From assembly GCF_030697305.1 (NCBI RefSeq), contig NZ_JAUYQL010000004.1, positions 1 through 42,195 of the forward strand: a stretch of 42,195 nucleotides of DNA, in the 5' to 3' direction. Of this stretch, positions 9,121 to 16,815 are shown one piece after another (position 1 is the first letter of the stretch; each line of letters opens with the position of its first letter). The stretch comes from Phenylobacterium sp. Lineage in GTDB: Bacteria > Pseudomonadota > Alphaproteobacteria > Caulobacterales > Caulobacteraceae. A program made the position numbers and the translations under genes. Under the pieces are notes generated by a model, which saw only the letters and a list, made by a program, of their open reading frames with translations, did no database searches and had not been told where the DNA came from.

Positions 9121-9431
9121 GACGAATCATCGTGGCAGGATGCACGGCGGGCCTGCTGGCCCTGGCGGGTTGCGCGGCGCCCTTGCCTGAGGCCCCGCCT
9201 GTCGCGCTGGCTCCGCCGCCGTCGCCTGCACCTGTGCGCGACGAATGCGGCGCTCAGGCTCTGCAGAGCCTGGTCGGCCGGCCGCGCACGGAGATACCGG
9301 TGCCAGTGCTGCCGGCGCTGCAGCGGGTGGCGTGCACGAGCTGTGCGGTGACCCACGACTATAATCCGCGCCGCCTCAACTTCTTCTTCGAGGCTGACAG
9401 CGGGCTGATCGCCGAGATCAAGTGCGGTTGA
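9117..9431 (+). CDS. Small lipoprotein with an I78 protease-inhibitor-like domain
   Basis: The 104-residue product has a lipoprotein signal with lipobox LAGC (Cys19), a proline-rich linker, then a compact C-terminal domain running [15 protein letters not shown] to LIAEIKCG. The CG(A)..LQxLVG opening, the HDYNPRRLN core and a terminal Cys-Gly match the I78 peptidase-inhibitor family as I know it; members inhibit serine proteases. It would be membrane-anchored facing the periplasm. An ATGA overlap couples it to holC and pepA. Target unknown; the inhibitor call is from motif recognition only. Confidence 0.75.
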   Translation: MRRIIVAGCTAGLLALAGCAAPLPEAPPVALAPPPSPAPVRDECGAQALQSLVGRPRTEIPVPVLPALQRVACTSCAVTHDYNPRRLNFFFEADSGLIAEIKCG

Positions 9432-9473
9432 AGCGCCGACTTTAAGCCTCGCGCAGACCTTCCCGTAGGGATA

Positions 9474-9517
9474 CGCCTCCCGGTTCGCGCGCTGTCATCG
9501 GCGTCGGAGGGGAGGCG
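9474..9517 (+). promoter_or_regulatory. Possible Shine-Dalgarno-sequestering stem before the pirin gene
   Basis: CGCCTCCC at 9474-9481 is a perfect complement of GGGAGGCG at 9510-9517, which contains the pirin ribosome-binding site. The loop is 28 nt. Such pairings arise by chance in GC-rich DNA, so this is a candidate only. Confidence 0.25.
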
Positions 9518-9523
9518 ACCGTC

Positions 9524-10381
9524 ATGAGTTCACGCAGCGTCGTAGCCCTGCACGCCAGTCCGCGCGACGACATCGGCGACCTGGTGACGCGCAGGCCCCT
9601 GCCTGGCGCAGGCCTGGATCAGCTCGACCCGTTCCTGTTCCTCAACCACCACGGCCCCCAGACCTATCCTCCGGGCAACGCCGGCCTGCCGTTCGGGCCG
9701 CATCCGCACCGCGGGTTCGAGACCGTGACCCTGATCCTCGAGGGCGAGCTCGCCCACCACGACAGCGGCGGGCATGAAAGCGTGATCCGCGCCGGCGGCG
9801 TGCAATGGATGACCGCCGGGCGCGGCGTGGTCCACGCCGAACTGTCGCCGGCCGCGTTCAAGGCCAAGGGCGGCGCGCTGGAGATCCTGCAGCTATGGGT
9901 CAACCTGCCGGCGCGGCTGAAGATGACCACGCCGCGCTACATCGGCCTGCAGCGCGCGGCGATTCCGGTCGTCCAGCTGGATGAAGGACGCAGCCGTCTG
10001 CACCTGATCTCCGGGGCTCTGGAGGGGCGGCAGGGACCGATCAGCTCGCTGACCGGGGTGTTCATGTCGACGGTGGATCTGCGCGCCGGCGCGCGCACCT
10101 GGCTGCCCGCCCCGTCAGGGCGCACGGTGTTCCTCTATGTGGTGCGCGGGACGGTCAGCGTGGCCGGGGCGCCGGTCGCGGCCCACCACCTCGTCGAGCT
10201 TAGCGACGGCGACAGCGTCGAGGTGTCGGCGGAGGCCCCGGCGGTGCTGATGTTCGCCCACGCCGACCCGATCGGCGAGCCGGTGGTCTCCTATGGCCCG
10301 TTCGTCATGAACACCGAGGACGAGATCCGAGAGGCCATCGCCGACTATCAGGCCGGCCGCTTCGGCGACCTGCCAGGGTAG
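9524..10381 (+). CDS. Pirin family cupin protein
   Basis: The 285-residue product is a two-domain cupin of the pirin family. The N-terminal metal site is visible in HPHRGFETVT with its two histidines, and in GRGVVHAE, which supplies the remaining His and Glu. Known pirins are iron proteins; bacterial members include quercetinases and enzyme regulators, and sequence does not separate these. The ATG follows a strong GGAGGGGAGG. Its stop lies 4 bp from the convergent ABC-F stop. No functional link to neighbours is apparent. Confidence 0.92.
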   Translation: MSSRSVVALHASPRDDIGDLVTRRPLPGAGLDQLDPFLFLNHHGPQTYPPGNAGLPFGPHPHRGFETVTLILEGELAHHDSGGHESVIRAGGVQWMTAGRGVVHAELSPAAFKAKGGALEILQLWVNLPARLKMTTPRYIGLQRAAIPVVQLDEGRSRLHLISGALEGRQGPISSLTGVFMSTVDLRAGARTWLPAPSGRTVFLYVVRGTVSVAGAPVAAHHLVELSDGDSVEVSAEAPAVLMFAHADPIGEPVVSYGPFVMNTEDEIREAIADYQAGRFGDLPG

Positions 10382-10385
10382 GCGG

Positions 10386-12275
10386 TCAGGCGTCGCTCTT
10401 CAACGCCTCGAAGGCTTCCTGGGCTTCGATCCATTCGTGTTCGGCGGCGTCGACCTGGGCCTGGGCCTGGGCGCGGCGGCGGCCGAGCTCGGCGGCTTTG
10501 GCCGGGTTGTCGGTGAACACAGCAGGATCGCTGAGCGCGGCGTCGATCTCCGCCAGCGCCTTGGCGGCGCGTCCGAGCGTGGCCTCGGCGGCTTCGGCGC
10601 GACGACGCGCCGTGCCGGTGGGGACCTTCGGCTTGCGGACCACGATGGGCGCGGCGGCAGGCGCCGCCTCGGCTGGCGCGGACTTCGTCTGCGAGTTGTT
10701 TCGCGCGGCGATGCGCGCTCGGTCCAGCACGAAGCGGGCGTAATCGTCCATGTCGCCGTCGAACGGCGCGATGGAGCCGTCGGCCGCAAGCCACAGCCGG
10801 TCGGCGACCAGCTCCATCAGCGAGCGGTCGTGGGTGATCAGAATCACCGCGCCCTCGTACTCGTTCAGCGCGTCAAGCAGGGCGCGGCGTGAATCGATGT
10901 CCAGGTGGTTGGTTGGCTCATCGAGGATCAGCAGGTGCGGGGCTTCCATCGCCACCAAGTTCAGCAACAGCCTGGCCCGCTCGCCGCCCGACAGGTTGGC
11001 GACGGTGGTCTCGACCTTCGACTGGCCGAGGCCGAATTGCGCCAGGCGCGAACGGCGCGCCGCCTCGCTGGCCTCGGGCAGGGCGCGGCGGATGATCTCC
11101 AACGGCGTGTCGCTGGGGTCCAGCGCCTCGATCTGATGCTGGTGGAACCAGCCGACGCGCATGCGCCGATCGCGGTGCATGTGGCCGGTTTCCGGCTTCA
11201 GCGCGCCGGCGACCATCTTGGCGAAGGTCGACTTGCCCGCGCCGTTGACGCCCAGCAGCCCGATGCGGTCGTCGACGTCGAGCCGCAGGTTCAGGTGCTT
11301 CAGGATCGGCGGGCCGCCATAGCCCACGTCGACGCCCTCCATGCGGATCAGCGGCGGCGCCAGCGGGCGCTCGGCGGAGGGCAGGGTGAAGGGCGCGGTG
11401 CGCTCCTCGATGGTCATAGTGACCGGCGGCAGCTTGGCCAGCATCTTCAGGCGCGACTGGGCCTGGGTCGCCTTTGACGCCTTGGCGCGGAAGCGGTCGA
11501 CGAATGACTGCATGTGCGCGCGTTTCGCCTCGATCTTGCTGCGCATGGCGTCTGCCAGGCGAGCCTTCTCGGCGCGTTGGTTCTCGAAGGAGTCGTAACC
11601 GCCGGTGTAAATCTCCAGCTTGCCGTCGAAGAGGTGCAGGATGTGGTCGACGGAGTTGTTCAGCAGCTCCCGGTCGTGGCTGACGATGATGGCGGTGTGC
11701 GGGTACTTGCGCAGCCGCGCCTCCAGCCAGAGCGCGCCCTCCAGGTCGAGGTAGTTGGTCGGCTCGTCCAGCAGCAGCAGGTCGGGCTCGGCGAACAGGG
11801 CCGCGGCCAGCGCCACGCGCATCCGCCAGCCACCGGAGAATTCCGACATCGGCCGCGCCAGGTCGGCGTCGCTGAAGCCCAGACCGGAGAGGATCTCGGC
11901 GGCGCGGGACGGCGCGCGGTCGGCGTCGATCTCGATCAACTGGGCATAGACCTCGCCCAGATTCTCCGGCGAGGCGGTTTCGAGCTCGGCCATCAGGGCG
12001 GCGCGGCGCACGTCGGCGGCCAGCACCGTCTCCAGCAGCGGCACGGGCGTCGCCGGATGTTCCTGGTCGACCGCGCCGATGCGGGCGGCCTTGGGCAGGC
12101 TGATCTCGCCAGAGCCAAGCACCAGCTCGCCCTGGATCAGCTTGAACAGCGTGGTCTTGCCAACGCCGTTGCGGCCCACCAGGCCCACCTTGGCGTCCTT
12201 GGGCAGGTTGACGGAGGCGCCGTCGAAGAAGCGGCGGCCCCAGGCGTCGAACACGAGGTCTTGGATCTTGAGCAT
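10386..12275 (-). CDS. ABC-F family ATPase, YheS-like
   Basis: ABC-F proteins are soluble double-ATPases acting on ribosomes. The 629-residue product has two ABC modules: Walker A GRNGVGKT (about 34-41) and GVNGAGKS, signatures FSGGWRMRVALA and LSGGERARLLL, and Walker B LLLDEPTNYLD and LILDEPTNHLD. The linker FVDRFRAKASKATQAQSRLK closely resembles E. coli YheS, and the C-terminus is a predicted coiled coil (KALAEIDAAL to EHEWIEAQEAFEAL). There are no membrane segments. I start at the ATG at 12275; the open frame upstream translates an intergenic repeat and reads MDPRDKPEDD, an artefact. Whether it is a housekeeping factor or confers resistance cannot be told, though YheS likeness favours the former. 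Confidence 0.92.
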   Translation of the reverse strand: MLKIQDLVFDAWGRRFFDGASVNLPKDAKVGLVGRNGVGKTTLFKLIQGELVLGSGEISLPKAARIGAVDQEHPATPVPLLETVLAADVRRAALMAELETASPENLGEVYAQLIEIDADRAPSRAAEILSGLGFSDADLARPMSEFSGGWRMRVALAAALFAEPDLLLLDEPTNYLDLEGALWLEARLRKYPHTAIIVSHDRELLNNSVDHILHLFDGKLEIYTGGYDSFENQRAEKARLADAMRSKIEAKRAHMQSFVDRFRAKASKATQAQSRLKMLAKLPPVTMTIEERTAPFTLPSAERPLAPPLIRMEGVDVGYGGPPILKHLNLRLDVDDRIGLLGVNGAGKSTFAKMVAGALKPETGHMHRDRRMRVGWFHQHQIEALDPSDTPLEIIRRALPEASEAARRSRLAQFGLGQSKVETTVANLSGGERARLLLNLVAMEAPHLLILDEPTNHLDIDSRRALLDALNEYEGAVILITHDRSLMELVADRLWLAADGSIAPFDGDMDDYARFVLDRARIAARNNSQTKSAPAEAAPAAAPIVVRKPKVPTGTARRRAEAAEATLGRAAKALAEIDAALSDPAVFTDNPAKAAELGRRRAQAQAQVDAAEHEWIEAQEAFEALKSDA

Positions 12276-12358
12276 GGCGGAGTCTTCGGGCCGGATGACA
12301 GGCGAGGGCGTCGGCCCACGCATCAGGGGCGGCTTTGGACCGGTCCAGGCTCCACGGG

Positions 12359-12481
12359 CGTCATCCTCGGGCTTGTCCCGAGGATCCATGAGCGCCGCGC
12401 TGCAAGGTGTCCGCTGCGCCGCCGTGGGCGCCTGGGTCCTTCAGGTGTGCATGGATCCTCGGGACAAGCCCGAGGATGACG
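12359..12481. repeat. Inverted pair of 32-bp palindromic (REP-like) elements
   Basis: The arm at 12359-12390 and the arm at 12450-12481 are perfect reverse complements over 32 bp, separated by 59 bp. Each arm is itself a hyphenated palindrome: ATCCTCGGG, loop CTTGT, CCCGAGGAT (12363-12385 in the left arm). The layout, two head-to-head short palindromes between divergent genes, is like a REP doublet. Its translation yields the spurious peptide MDPRDKPEDD on the minus strand. Very similar elements are, to my recollection, abundant in alphaproteobacterial genomes; copy number here cannot be judged from one window. Confidence 0.85.
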
Positions 12482-12599
12482 ATCATTGGAGGCGCGCTGG
12501 AGCTTCCATCGGAAGCGCCGGGCCGGTCGTCGTCCGCTTATGCGAGCCGCTTCCTACCAGAAGCCGGCCCGCCTCGCCAGACACCCTCGCCAGCGCGGC

Positions 12600-12628
12600 T
12601 TGGCGCGGCTGCAAGGCGCGGCTATAAG
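12600..12628 (+). promoter_or_regulatory. Promoter of ndk
   Basis: TTGGCGC (12600-12606), a 14-bp spacer, and GCTATAAG (12621-12628) fit the Caulobacter housekeeping form TTGACGs-N10-14-GCTAnAwC well. A start near 12635 would leave about 32 nt before the ndk ATG. Confidence 0.6.
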
Positions 12629-12666
12629 CCCCGCCTCCCCGAACAGACGAAACCGTGAAGAGACCC

Positions 12667-13086
12667 ATGACCGAACGCACCTTCTCGATCATCAAGCCGG
12701 ACGCCACGGCCCGTAACCTCACCGGCAAGATCAATGCGGTGATCGAGGACGCCGGCCTGCGCATCGTCGCTCAGCGCCGGATCCGCATGACCCGGACCCA
12801 GGCCGAAAAGTTCTACGAGGTCCACAAGGAGCGCCCGTTCTACGGCGAACTGGTCGACTTCATGACCTCGGGTCCGGTGGTCGTGCAGGTGCTGGAAGGC
12901 GACGGCGCGGTCGCGAAATACCGTGAAGTCATGGGCGCGACGAACCCCGAGCAGGCCGCCGCGGGCACGATCCGCAAGCTGTTCGCGGTCAATGTGGGCG
13001 AGAACTCGGTGCACGGCTCCGACAGCGCCGACAACGCCAAGCTGGAGATCGCTCAGTTCTTCACCGACGCCGACATCGCCGGCTAA
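12667..13086 (+). CDS. ndk: Nucleoside diphosphate kinase
   Basis: Ndk transfers the gamma-phosphate of ATP to nucleoside diphosphates through a phosphohistidine, balancing cellular NTP and dNTP pools. The 139-residue product has the family length, the N-terminal [11 protein letters not shown] motif and the active-site NSVHGSDS with catalytic His116. The ATG at 12667 follows GAAGAG; an in-frame GTG at 12655 is less likely. It is monocistronic by layout, facing purM, with a hairpin between them. Confidence 0.97.
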   Translation: MTERTFSIIKPDATARNLTGKINAVIEDAGLRIVAQRRIRMTRTQAEKFYEVHKERPFYGELVDFMTSGPVVVQVLEGDGAVAKYREVMGATNPEQAAAGTIRKLFAVNVGENSVHGSDSADNAKLEIAQFFTDADIAG

Positions 13087-13095
13087 CGACGGCGC

Positions 13096-13122
13096 TCCCT
13101 TCCCCCCTCAAAGGGGAAGGGA
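13096..13122. terminator. Hairpin between convergent ndk and purM
   Basis: TCCCTTCCCC (13096-13105), a 7-nt loop, and GGGGAAGGGA (13113-13122) form a perfect 10-bp stem in the 39-bp gap between the two convergent stops. No clear T-tract follows on either strand, so intrinsic termination is plausible but unproven. Confidence 0.5.
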
Positions 13123-13125
13123 ACT

Positions 13126-14151
13126 TCAGCCGGCGGCGAGCTGGCCGCAGACGAAGGCTTGTTCGCCGGCTTCCAGGAGGCCCGCGAGGACGTCGGCGGC
13201 GTCCTGAGGCGCGAGCACCAGCACCAGGCCGACGCCGCAGTTGAAGGTTCGGCGCATCTCGTGGGTGTCGACTCCGCCCGTGGCCTGCAGCCATTCGAAC
13301 ACCGGTGGCAAAGCCCACGCGTTCCAGTCGAACTGCGCGGCCAGGCCTTCGGCGATCACCCGTGGCGGGTTTTCGATCAGACCGCCGCCGGTGATATGCA
13401 CCACCGCCTTGACCCGGCCGGCTTTGATCTGCGGCAGCATGCTCTTCACGTAGATGCGGGTGGGCGCCATCAGCGCGTCGGCGAGGCTCTGGCCGGGCGC
13501 GAAGGGAGCAGGCGCGTCCCAGCCCAGTCCGGACCGCTCGACGATGCGGCGGATCAGCGAATAGCCATTGGAGTGGGGTCCCGAACTCGCGACGCCGATC
13601 AGCAGGTCGCCGGCCTGCTGGTCGTCCATACGCGGCAGCACCGCGCCACGCTCCACCGCGCCCACCGAGAAGCCCGCGAGGTCGTAGTCGCCCTCGGCGT
13701 ACATTCCGGGCATCTCGGCGGTTTCACCGCCGACTAGGGCGCAGCCGGCCTGGCGGCAGCCTTCGGCGATGCCGGCTACAACCCTCACGGCGGACTCCAC
13801 GTCGAGCTTTCCCGTGGCGAAATAGTCTAGGAACAACAATGGCTCCGCACCCTGAGCCAGCAGATCGTTGACGCACATGGCGACCAGATCCACGCCGACG
13901 CCGTCCGGCCGATCGGCCTCGATGGCGATCTTCAGCTTTGTGCCGACGCCGTCGGTGGTGGTCACCAGCAAGGGGTCGATGAAGCCCGCCGCCTTGAGGT
14001 CGAACAGGGCGCCGAAACCGCCCAGCGCGGCGTCCGCGCCGGGCCGGCGGGTGGCCTTGGCCAAGGGCTTGATGCGCTCCACCAGCTCGGCGCCCGCGTC
14101 GATGTCGACGCCGGCCTGGGCGTAGGTGAGGCCGTTGGGCCGCTCAGTCAT
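13126..14151 (-). CDS. purM: Phosphoribosylformylglycinamidine cyclo-ligase
   Basis: PurM (AIR synthetase) closes the imidazole ring in the fifth step of purine synthesis, using ATP. The 341-residue product starts [20 protein letters not shown] and shows the GVGTKLKIA and [11 protein letters not shown] motifs of the family. I use the ATG at 14151 rather than a TTG at 14160. purN often follows purM, but here the next downstream sequence is the hairpin and convergent ndk, so purN is not linked on this side. It is divergent from rnd with an 82-bp gap. Confidence 0.96.
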   Translation of the reverse strand: MTERPNGLTYAQAGVDIDAGAELVERIKPLAKATRRPGADAALGGFGALFDLKAAGFIDPLLVTTTDGVGTKLKIAIEADRPDGVGVDLVAMCVNDLLAQGAEPLLFLDYFATGKLDVESAVRVVAGIAEGCRQAGCALVGGETAEMPGMYAEGDYDLAGFSVGAVERGAVLPRMDDQQAGDLLIGVASSGPHSNGYSLIRRIVERSGLGWDAPAPFAPGQSLADALMAPTRIYVKSMLPQIKAGRVKAVVHITGGGLIENPPRVIAEGLAAQFDWNAWALPPVFEWLQATGGVDTHEMRRTFNCGVGLVLVLAPQDAADVLAGLLEAGEQAFVCGQLAAG

Positions 14152-14196
14152 GATGCTCAAGCCTTGAAGAATTTGACGAACGCACGCAGCGCGGAC

Positions 14197-14227
14197 TTGC
14201 AGACTCGGCCTCGCGCGGGGCTATAGC
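14197..14227 (+). promoter_or_regulatory. Candidate rnd promoter, possibly giving a leaderless mRNA
   Basis: TTGCAGA (14197-14203) and GCTATAGC (14220-14227) are separated by 16 bp. The -10-like element ends 6 bp before the rnd ATG, so the expected start falls on or next to the A at 14234. No Shine-Dalgarno precedes rnd. GCTATAGC is its own reverse complement, so it could also be read toward purM. Confidence 0.4.
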
Positions 14228-14233
14228 TAGCCG

Positions 14234-15403
14234 ATGACGCCGATCACGACCACCGCCGACCTCGCGGCGTTTTGCGACAAGCTCAAGGGCCAGGAATTCG
14301 TCGCCGTGGACACAGAGTTCATGCGCGAGACGACCTACTGGCCCAAGCTGTGCCTGATCCAGGCAGCGACGCCGACGGACGAGGCGGTCATCGACCCCCT
14401 GGCCGAAGGCCTGGACCTGGAGCCGTTCCTGGAGATTCTGCGCAACGAGAGCATCCTCAAGGTGTTCCACGCCGCACGCCAGGACGTGGAGATCTTCTAC
14501 AATCTGAAGGCCACGCCCAAGCCCCTGTTCGACACCCAGGTGGCGGGCATGGCGGCGGGCTTCGGTGAGCAGATCGCCTACGACGCCCTGGTGCGCCAAC
14601 TGCTGAAGATCGAGCTCGACAAGAGCAGCCGCTTCACCGACTGGGCGCGCCGGCCGCTGTCGGAGGCGCAGCTCACCTACGCGCTGGCGGACGTGACCCA
14701 CCTGGCCGCGCTCTATCCGATGCTGCGCGCGCGGCTGGAGAAGGAAGGCCGTTTCGCCTGGGTGGCCGACGAGATGGTCGGGCTGACGGACGCGTCCAAC
14801 TATGACGTGGAGCCGGAGAACGCCTGGCGTCGGCTCAAGCCCCGCCGCACCACCGCCAAGTACCTGGCCGTCTATCGCGGCGTCGCCGCCTGGCGCGAGC
14901 GCATGGCCCAGCAGCGCGATCAACCGCGCGGGCGCATCCTCAAGGATGAGGCGATCGACGAGATCGCCACCCAGGCGCCCACGGATGCGGACGGCCTCGA
15001 CCGCCTGCGTTCGGTGCCCAAGGGCTTTTCAGGCTCGCGCTTCGGACCCGACCTGCTGGCCGCGATCCGGACGGCGCTGAAGGATCCGGAGGGCTACGCC
15101 CCGGTGATCGAACGCAGCAAGACTCCGCCGTCGCCAGCGGCCGGCGCTGTGGTCGAATTGCTCAAGGTGCTGCTGAAGGCGCGAGCCGAGGACGCCGGCG
15201 TGGCGTCCAAGCTGATCGCCACGGTCTCGGACCTGGAGTTGATCGCCAACGACGACAACGCCGCGACACCGGCGCTCACCGGCTGGCGGCGTCAGGCGTT
15301 CGGCGAGGACGCGCTGAAGCTGAAGCGAGGCGAGCTCGCCCTGGTTCTGGATGGGACGCGGGTGCGTGTGGTCGAGGTTCGCCGCGCGCCTAAAGCCGGC
15401 TAG
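14234..15403 (+). CDS. rnd: Ribonuclease D
   Basis: RNase D is a 3'-5' exoribonuclease that trims tRNA and other stable RNA precursors. The 389-residue product has the DEDDy exonuclease domain in its N-terminal half: VAVDTEF (Asp26, Glu28), HAARQDVE (Asp84) and YALADVTHL (Tyr149, Asp153). An HRDC helical domain follows (about 210-290, with ERMAQQRDQPRGRILKDEA). All four catalytic acidic positions are present. Its TAG stop overlaps the stop of the convergent MFS gene on a shared CTAG. The start may be leaderless. Confidence 0.95.
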   Translation: MTPITTTADLAAFCDKLKGQEFVAVDTEFMRETTYWPKLCLIQAATPTDEAVIDPLAEGLDLEPFLEILRNESILKVFHAARQDVEIFYNLKATPKPLFDTQVAGMAAGFGEQIAYDALVRQLLKIELDKSSRFTDWARRPLSEAQLTYALADVTHLAALYPMLRARLEKEGRFAWVADEMVGLTDASNYDVEPENAWRRLKPRRTTAKYLAVYRGVAAWRERMAQQRDQPRGRILKDEAIDEIATQAPTDADGLDRLRSVPKGFSGSRFGPDLLAAIRTALKDPEGYAPVIERSKTPPSPAAGAVVELLKVLLKARAEDAGVASKLIATVSDLELIANDDNAATPALTGWRRQAFGEDALKLKRGELALVLDGTRVRVVEVRRAPKAG

Positions 15404-16719
15404 ACCGTCGCAGCAGCCGCGGCAGCGTGGGCTTCCAGCGCGCGCGCCTTGCCGCGACGCGACAGCGAAGCGGCGAGAGCGAAGTAGAGTGCGGCCGTGC
15501 CCAGGATGAACGGCGCCAGCGCGGCCAGTCCTATGCCGAGCGACTGGTCGCCGAACTGCTTGGCGTGGTCGCTGACCAGGCCCACCAGCAGCGGGCCGCC
15601 GCTCAGGCCCAGCATGCTCTGCACGAACATCAGGATCGCCGAGGAGATCGCCCGTTGCGCCGGCGGCACGCTGTTCTGCACCACCGCGAAGATCGCCGGC
15701 TGGTAGGCCGAGTTCACGAAGAACGGCAGGCTCATACACACCATCGACAGCGGCCAGCCGGGTGTCCACAGGGCGAACAGGAAGAATGGCAGGCTGATCA
15801 GGAACGAGACACCTGGCACCAGACCGTAGATGCGCGGGTTGCGCGGTCCCCATTTGTCGACCATCCACCCGGCGAGGATGGTGCCTGCGACGCCCGCGAC
15901 GCCGGTGGCGACGCTGTAATAGGCGGCGATCTGCGTCATCTCCATGCCCTTGGCGCGCATCAGGTAGGACGGCGCCCAGCCGACCACGGCGTTGCCGACG
16001 AACGACGAGCCAGCGGCGGCGAATGCGGCCAGCAACAGCGTTCGATCGCTGAAGAAGTACTTCAGCGCGGTCATCAGCGGCGGCGCCTTGGCGTGCTCGG
16101 TCTGGCCAGCGGCCAGCGGATCCATCGCGCCGCGCTTGGGCTCGCGGACCACAACCAGCAACAGGATCGCCAGCAGCACGCCTGGCAGGCCGACTGCGAA
16201 GAAGGCCATCCGCCAACCGTGGACGGCGGCCACGTATCCGCCGGCGGCCGATCCCAGGATGACGCCGAGCGGAATCCCCAGGATGTAGATGGCCAGCGCT
16301 TTGCCGCGCCGTTCGGGCGGGAAATAGTCGGAGATCAGCGAAAAGGACGGCGGTCCGCCGCCGGCCTCGCCGATCGCCACGCCAGTGCGAAACAGCGCCA
16401 GCTGCACGAAGTTTGTGGCCATGCCGCAGGCGGCGGTGAACAGGCTCCAGAGCGTGCACGCCGCCGCAATGATCCACACGCGACGCGCGCGATCCGCCAA
16501 CCACGCCAACGGCACGCCCAGCGTCGTGTAGAAGACCGCGAAGGCGAAACCGCTCAGCAGGCCGATGGCGGTGTCCGAGAGTCCGAGCTCCAGGCGGATC
16601 GGTTCGGCCAGGATCGCCAGGATCTTACGATCCAAGTAGTTGAACGTGTAGATCAGCGTCAGGATCGCCACGACGACGTAGCTGTAGGCCAGGGCTTTGC
16701 GGCTCTGCGGCTGCGACAC
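15400..16719 (-). CDS. MFS transporter, Spinster-like
   Basis: This inner-membrane major facilitator protein of 439 residues has about 12 predicted helices. Its first loop, with FNYLDRKILAILAEPIRLEL and the motif-A-like LADRARRVWII, is typical of the Spinster-like MFS branch common in Caulobacterales and sphingomonads. Substrates of these are mostly unassigned; lipids, aromatic acids and sugar acids have been proposed for relatives. The start is GTG at 16719 with GGAG upstream. Neighbours give no substrate clue. Its TAG stop shares CTAG with rnd. Confidence 0.88.
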   Translation of the reverse strand: MSQPQSRKALAYSYVVVAILTLIYTFNYLDRKILAILAEPIRLELGLSDTAIGLLSGFAFAVFYTTLGVPLAWLADRARRVWIIAAACTLWSLFTAACGMATNFVQLALFRTGVAIGEAGGGPPSFSLISDYFPPERRGKALAIYILGIPLGVILGSAAGGYVAAVHGWRMAFFAVGLPGVLLAILLLVVVREPKRGAMDPLAAGQTEHAKAPPLMTALKYFFSDRTLLLAAFAAAGSSFVGNAVVGWAPSYLMRAKGMEMTQIAAYYSVATGVAGVAGTILAGWMVDKWGPRNPRIYGLVPGVSFLISLPFFLFALWTPGWPLSMVCMSLPFFVNSAYQPAIFAVVQNSVPPAQRAISSAILMFVQSMLGLSGGPLLVGLVSDHAKQFGDQSLGIGLAALAPFILGTAALYFALAASLSRRGKARALEAHAAAAAATV

Positions 16720-16815
16720 GCGGGTACTCCGTGGCGAATCCTGATCGCCGATCGAGGCTTAACCTAGCGGCTCATACGGCCGCCATGAAGGAATAGACGA
16801 AGGGCGGCGCCGCCT

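Larger units (their letters stand above)
12276..12666. other. Divergent intergenic region, yheS-like / ndk
   Basis: This 391-bp stretch is the only non-coding gap above 300 bp. It holds the 32-bp inverted repeat pair at 12359-12481 and the ndk promoter at 12600-12628. I see no further gene or structured RNA in 12276-12358 or 12482-12599. Confidence 0.7.

Noticed and set aside
12276..12389. N-terminal extension of the ABC-F gene reading MDPRDKPEDD
   Set aside because: It is a translation of the intergenic palindromic repeat, and homologues start at MLKIQDL.
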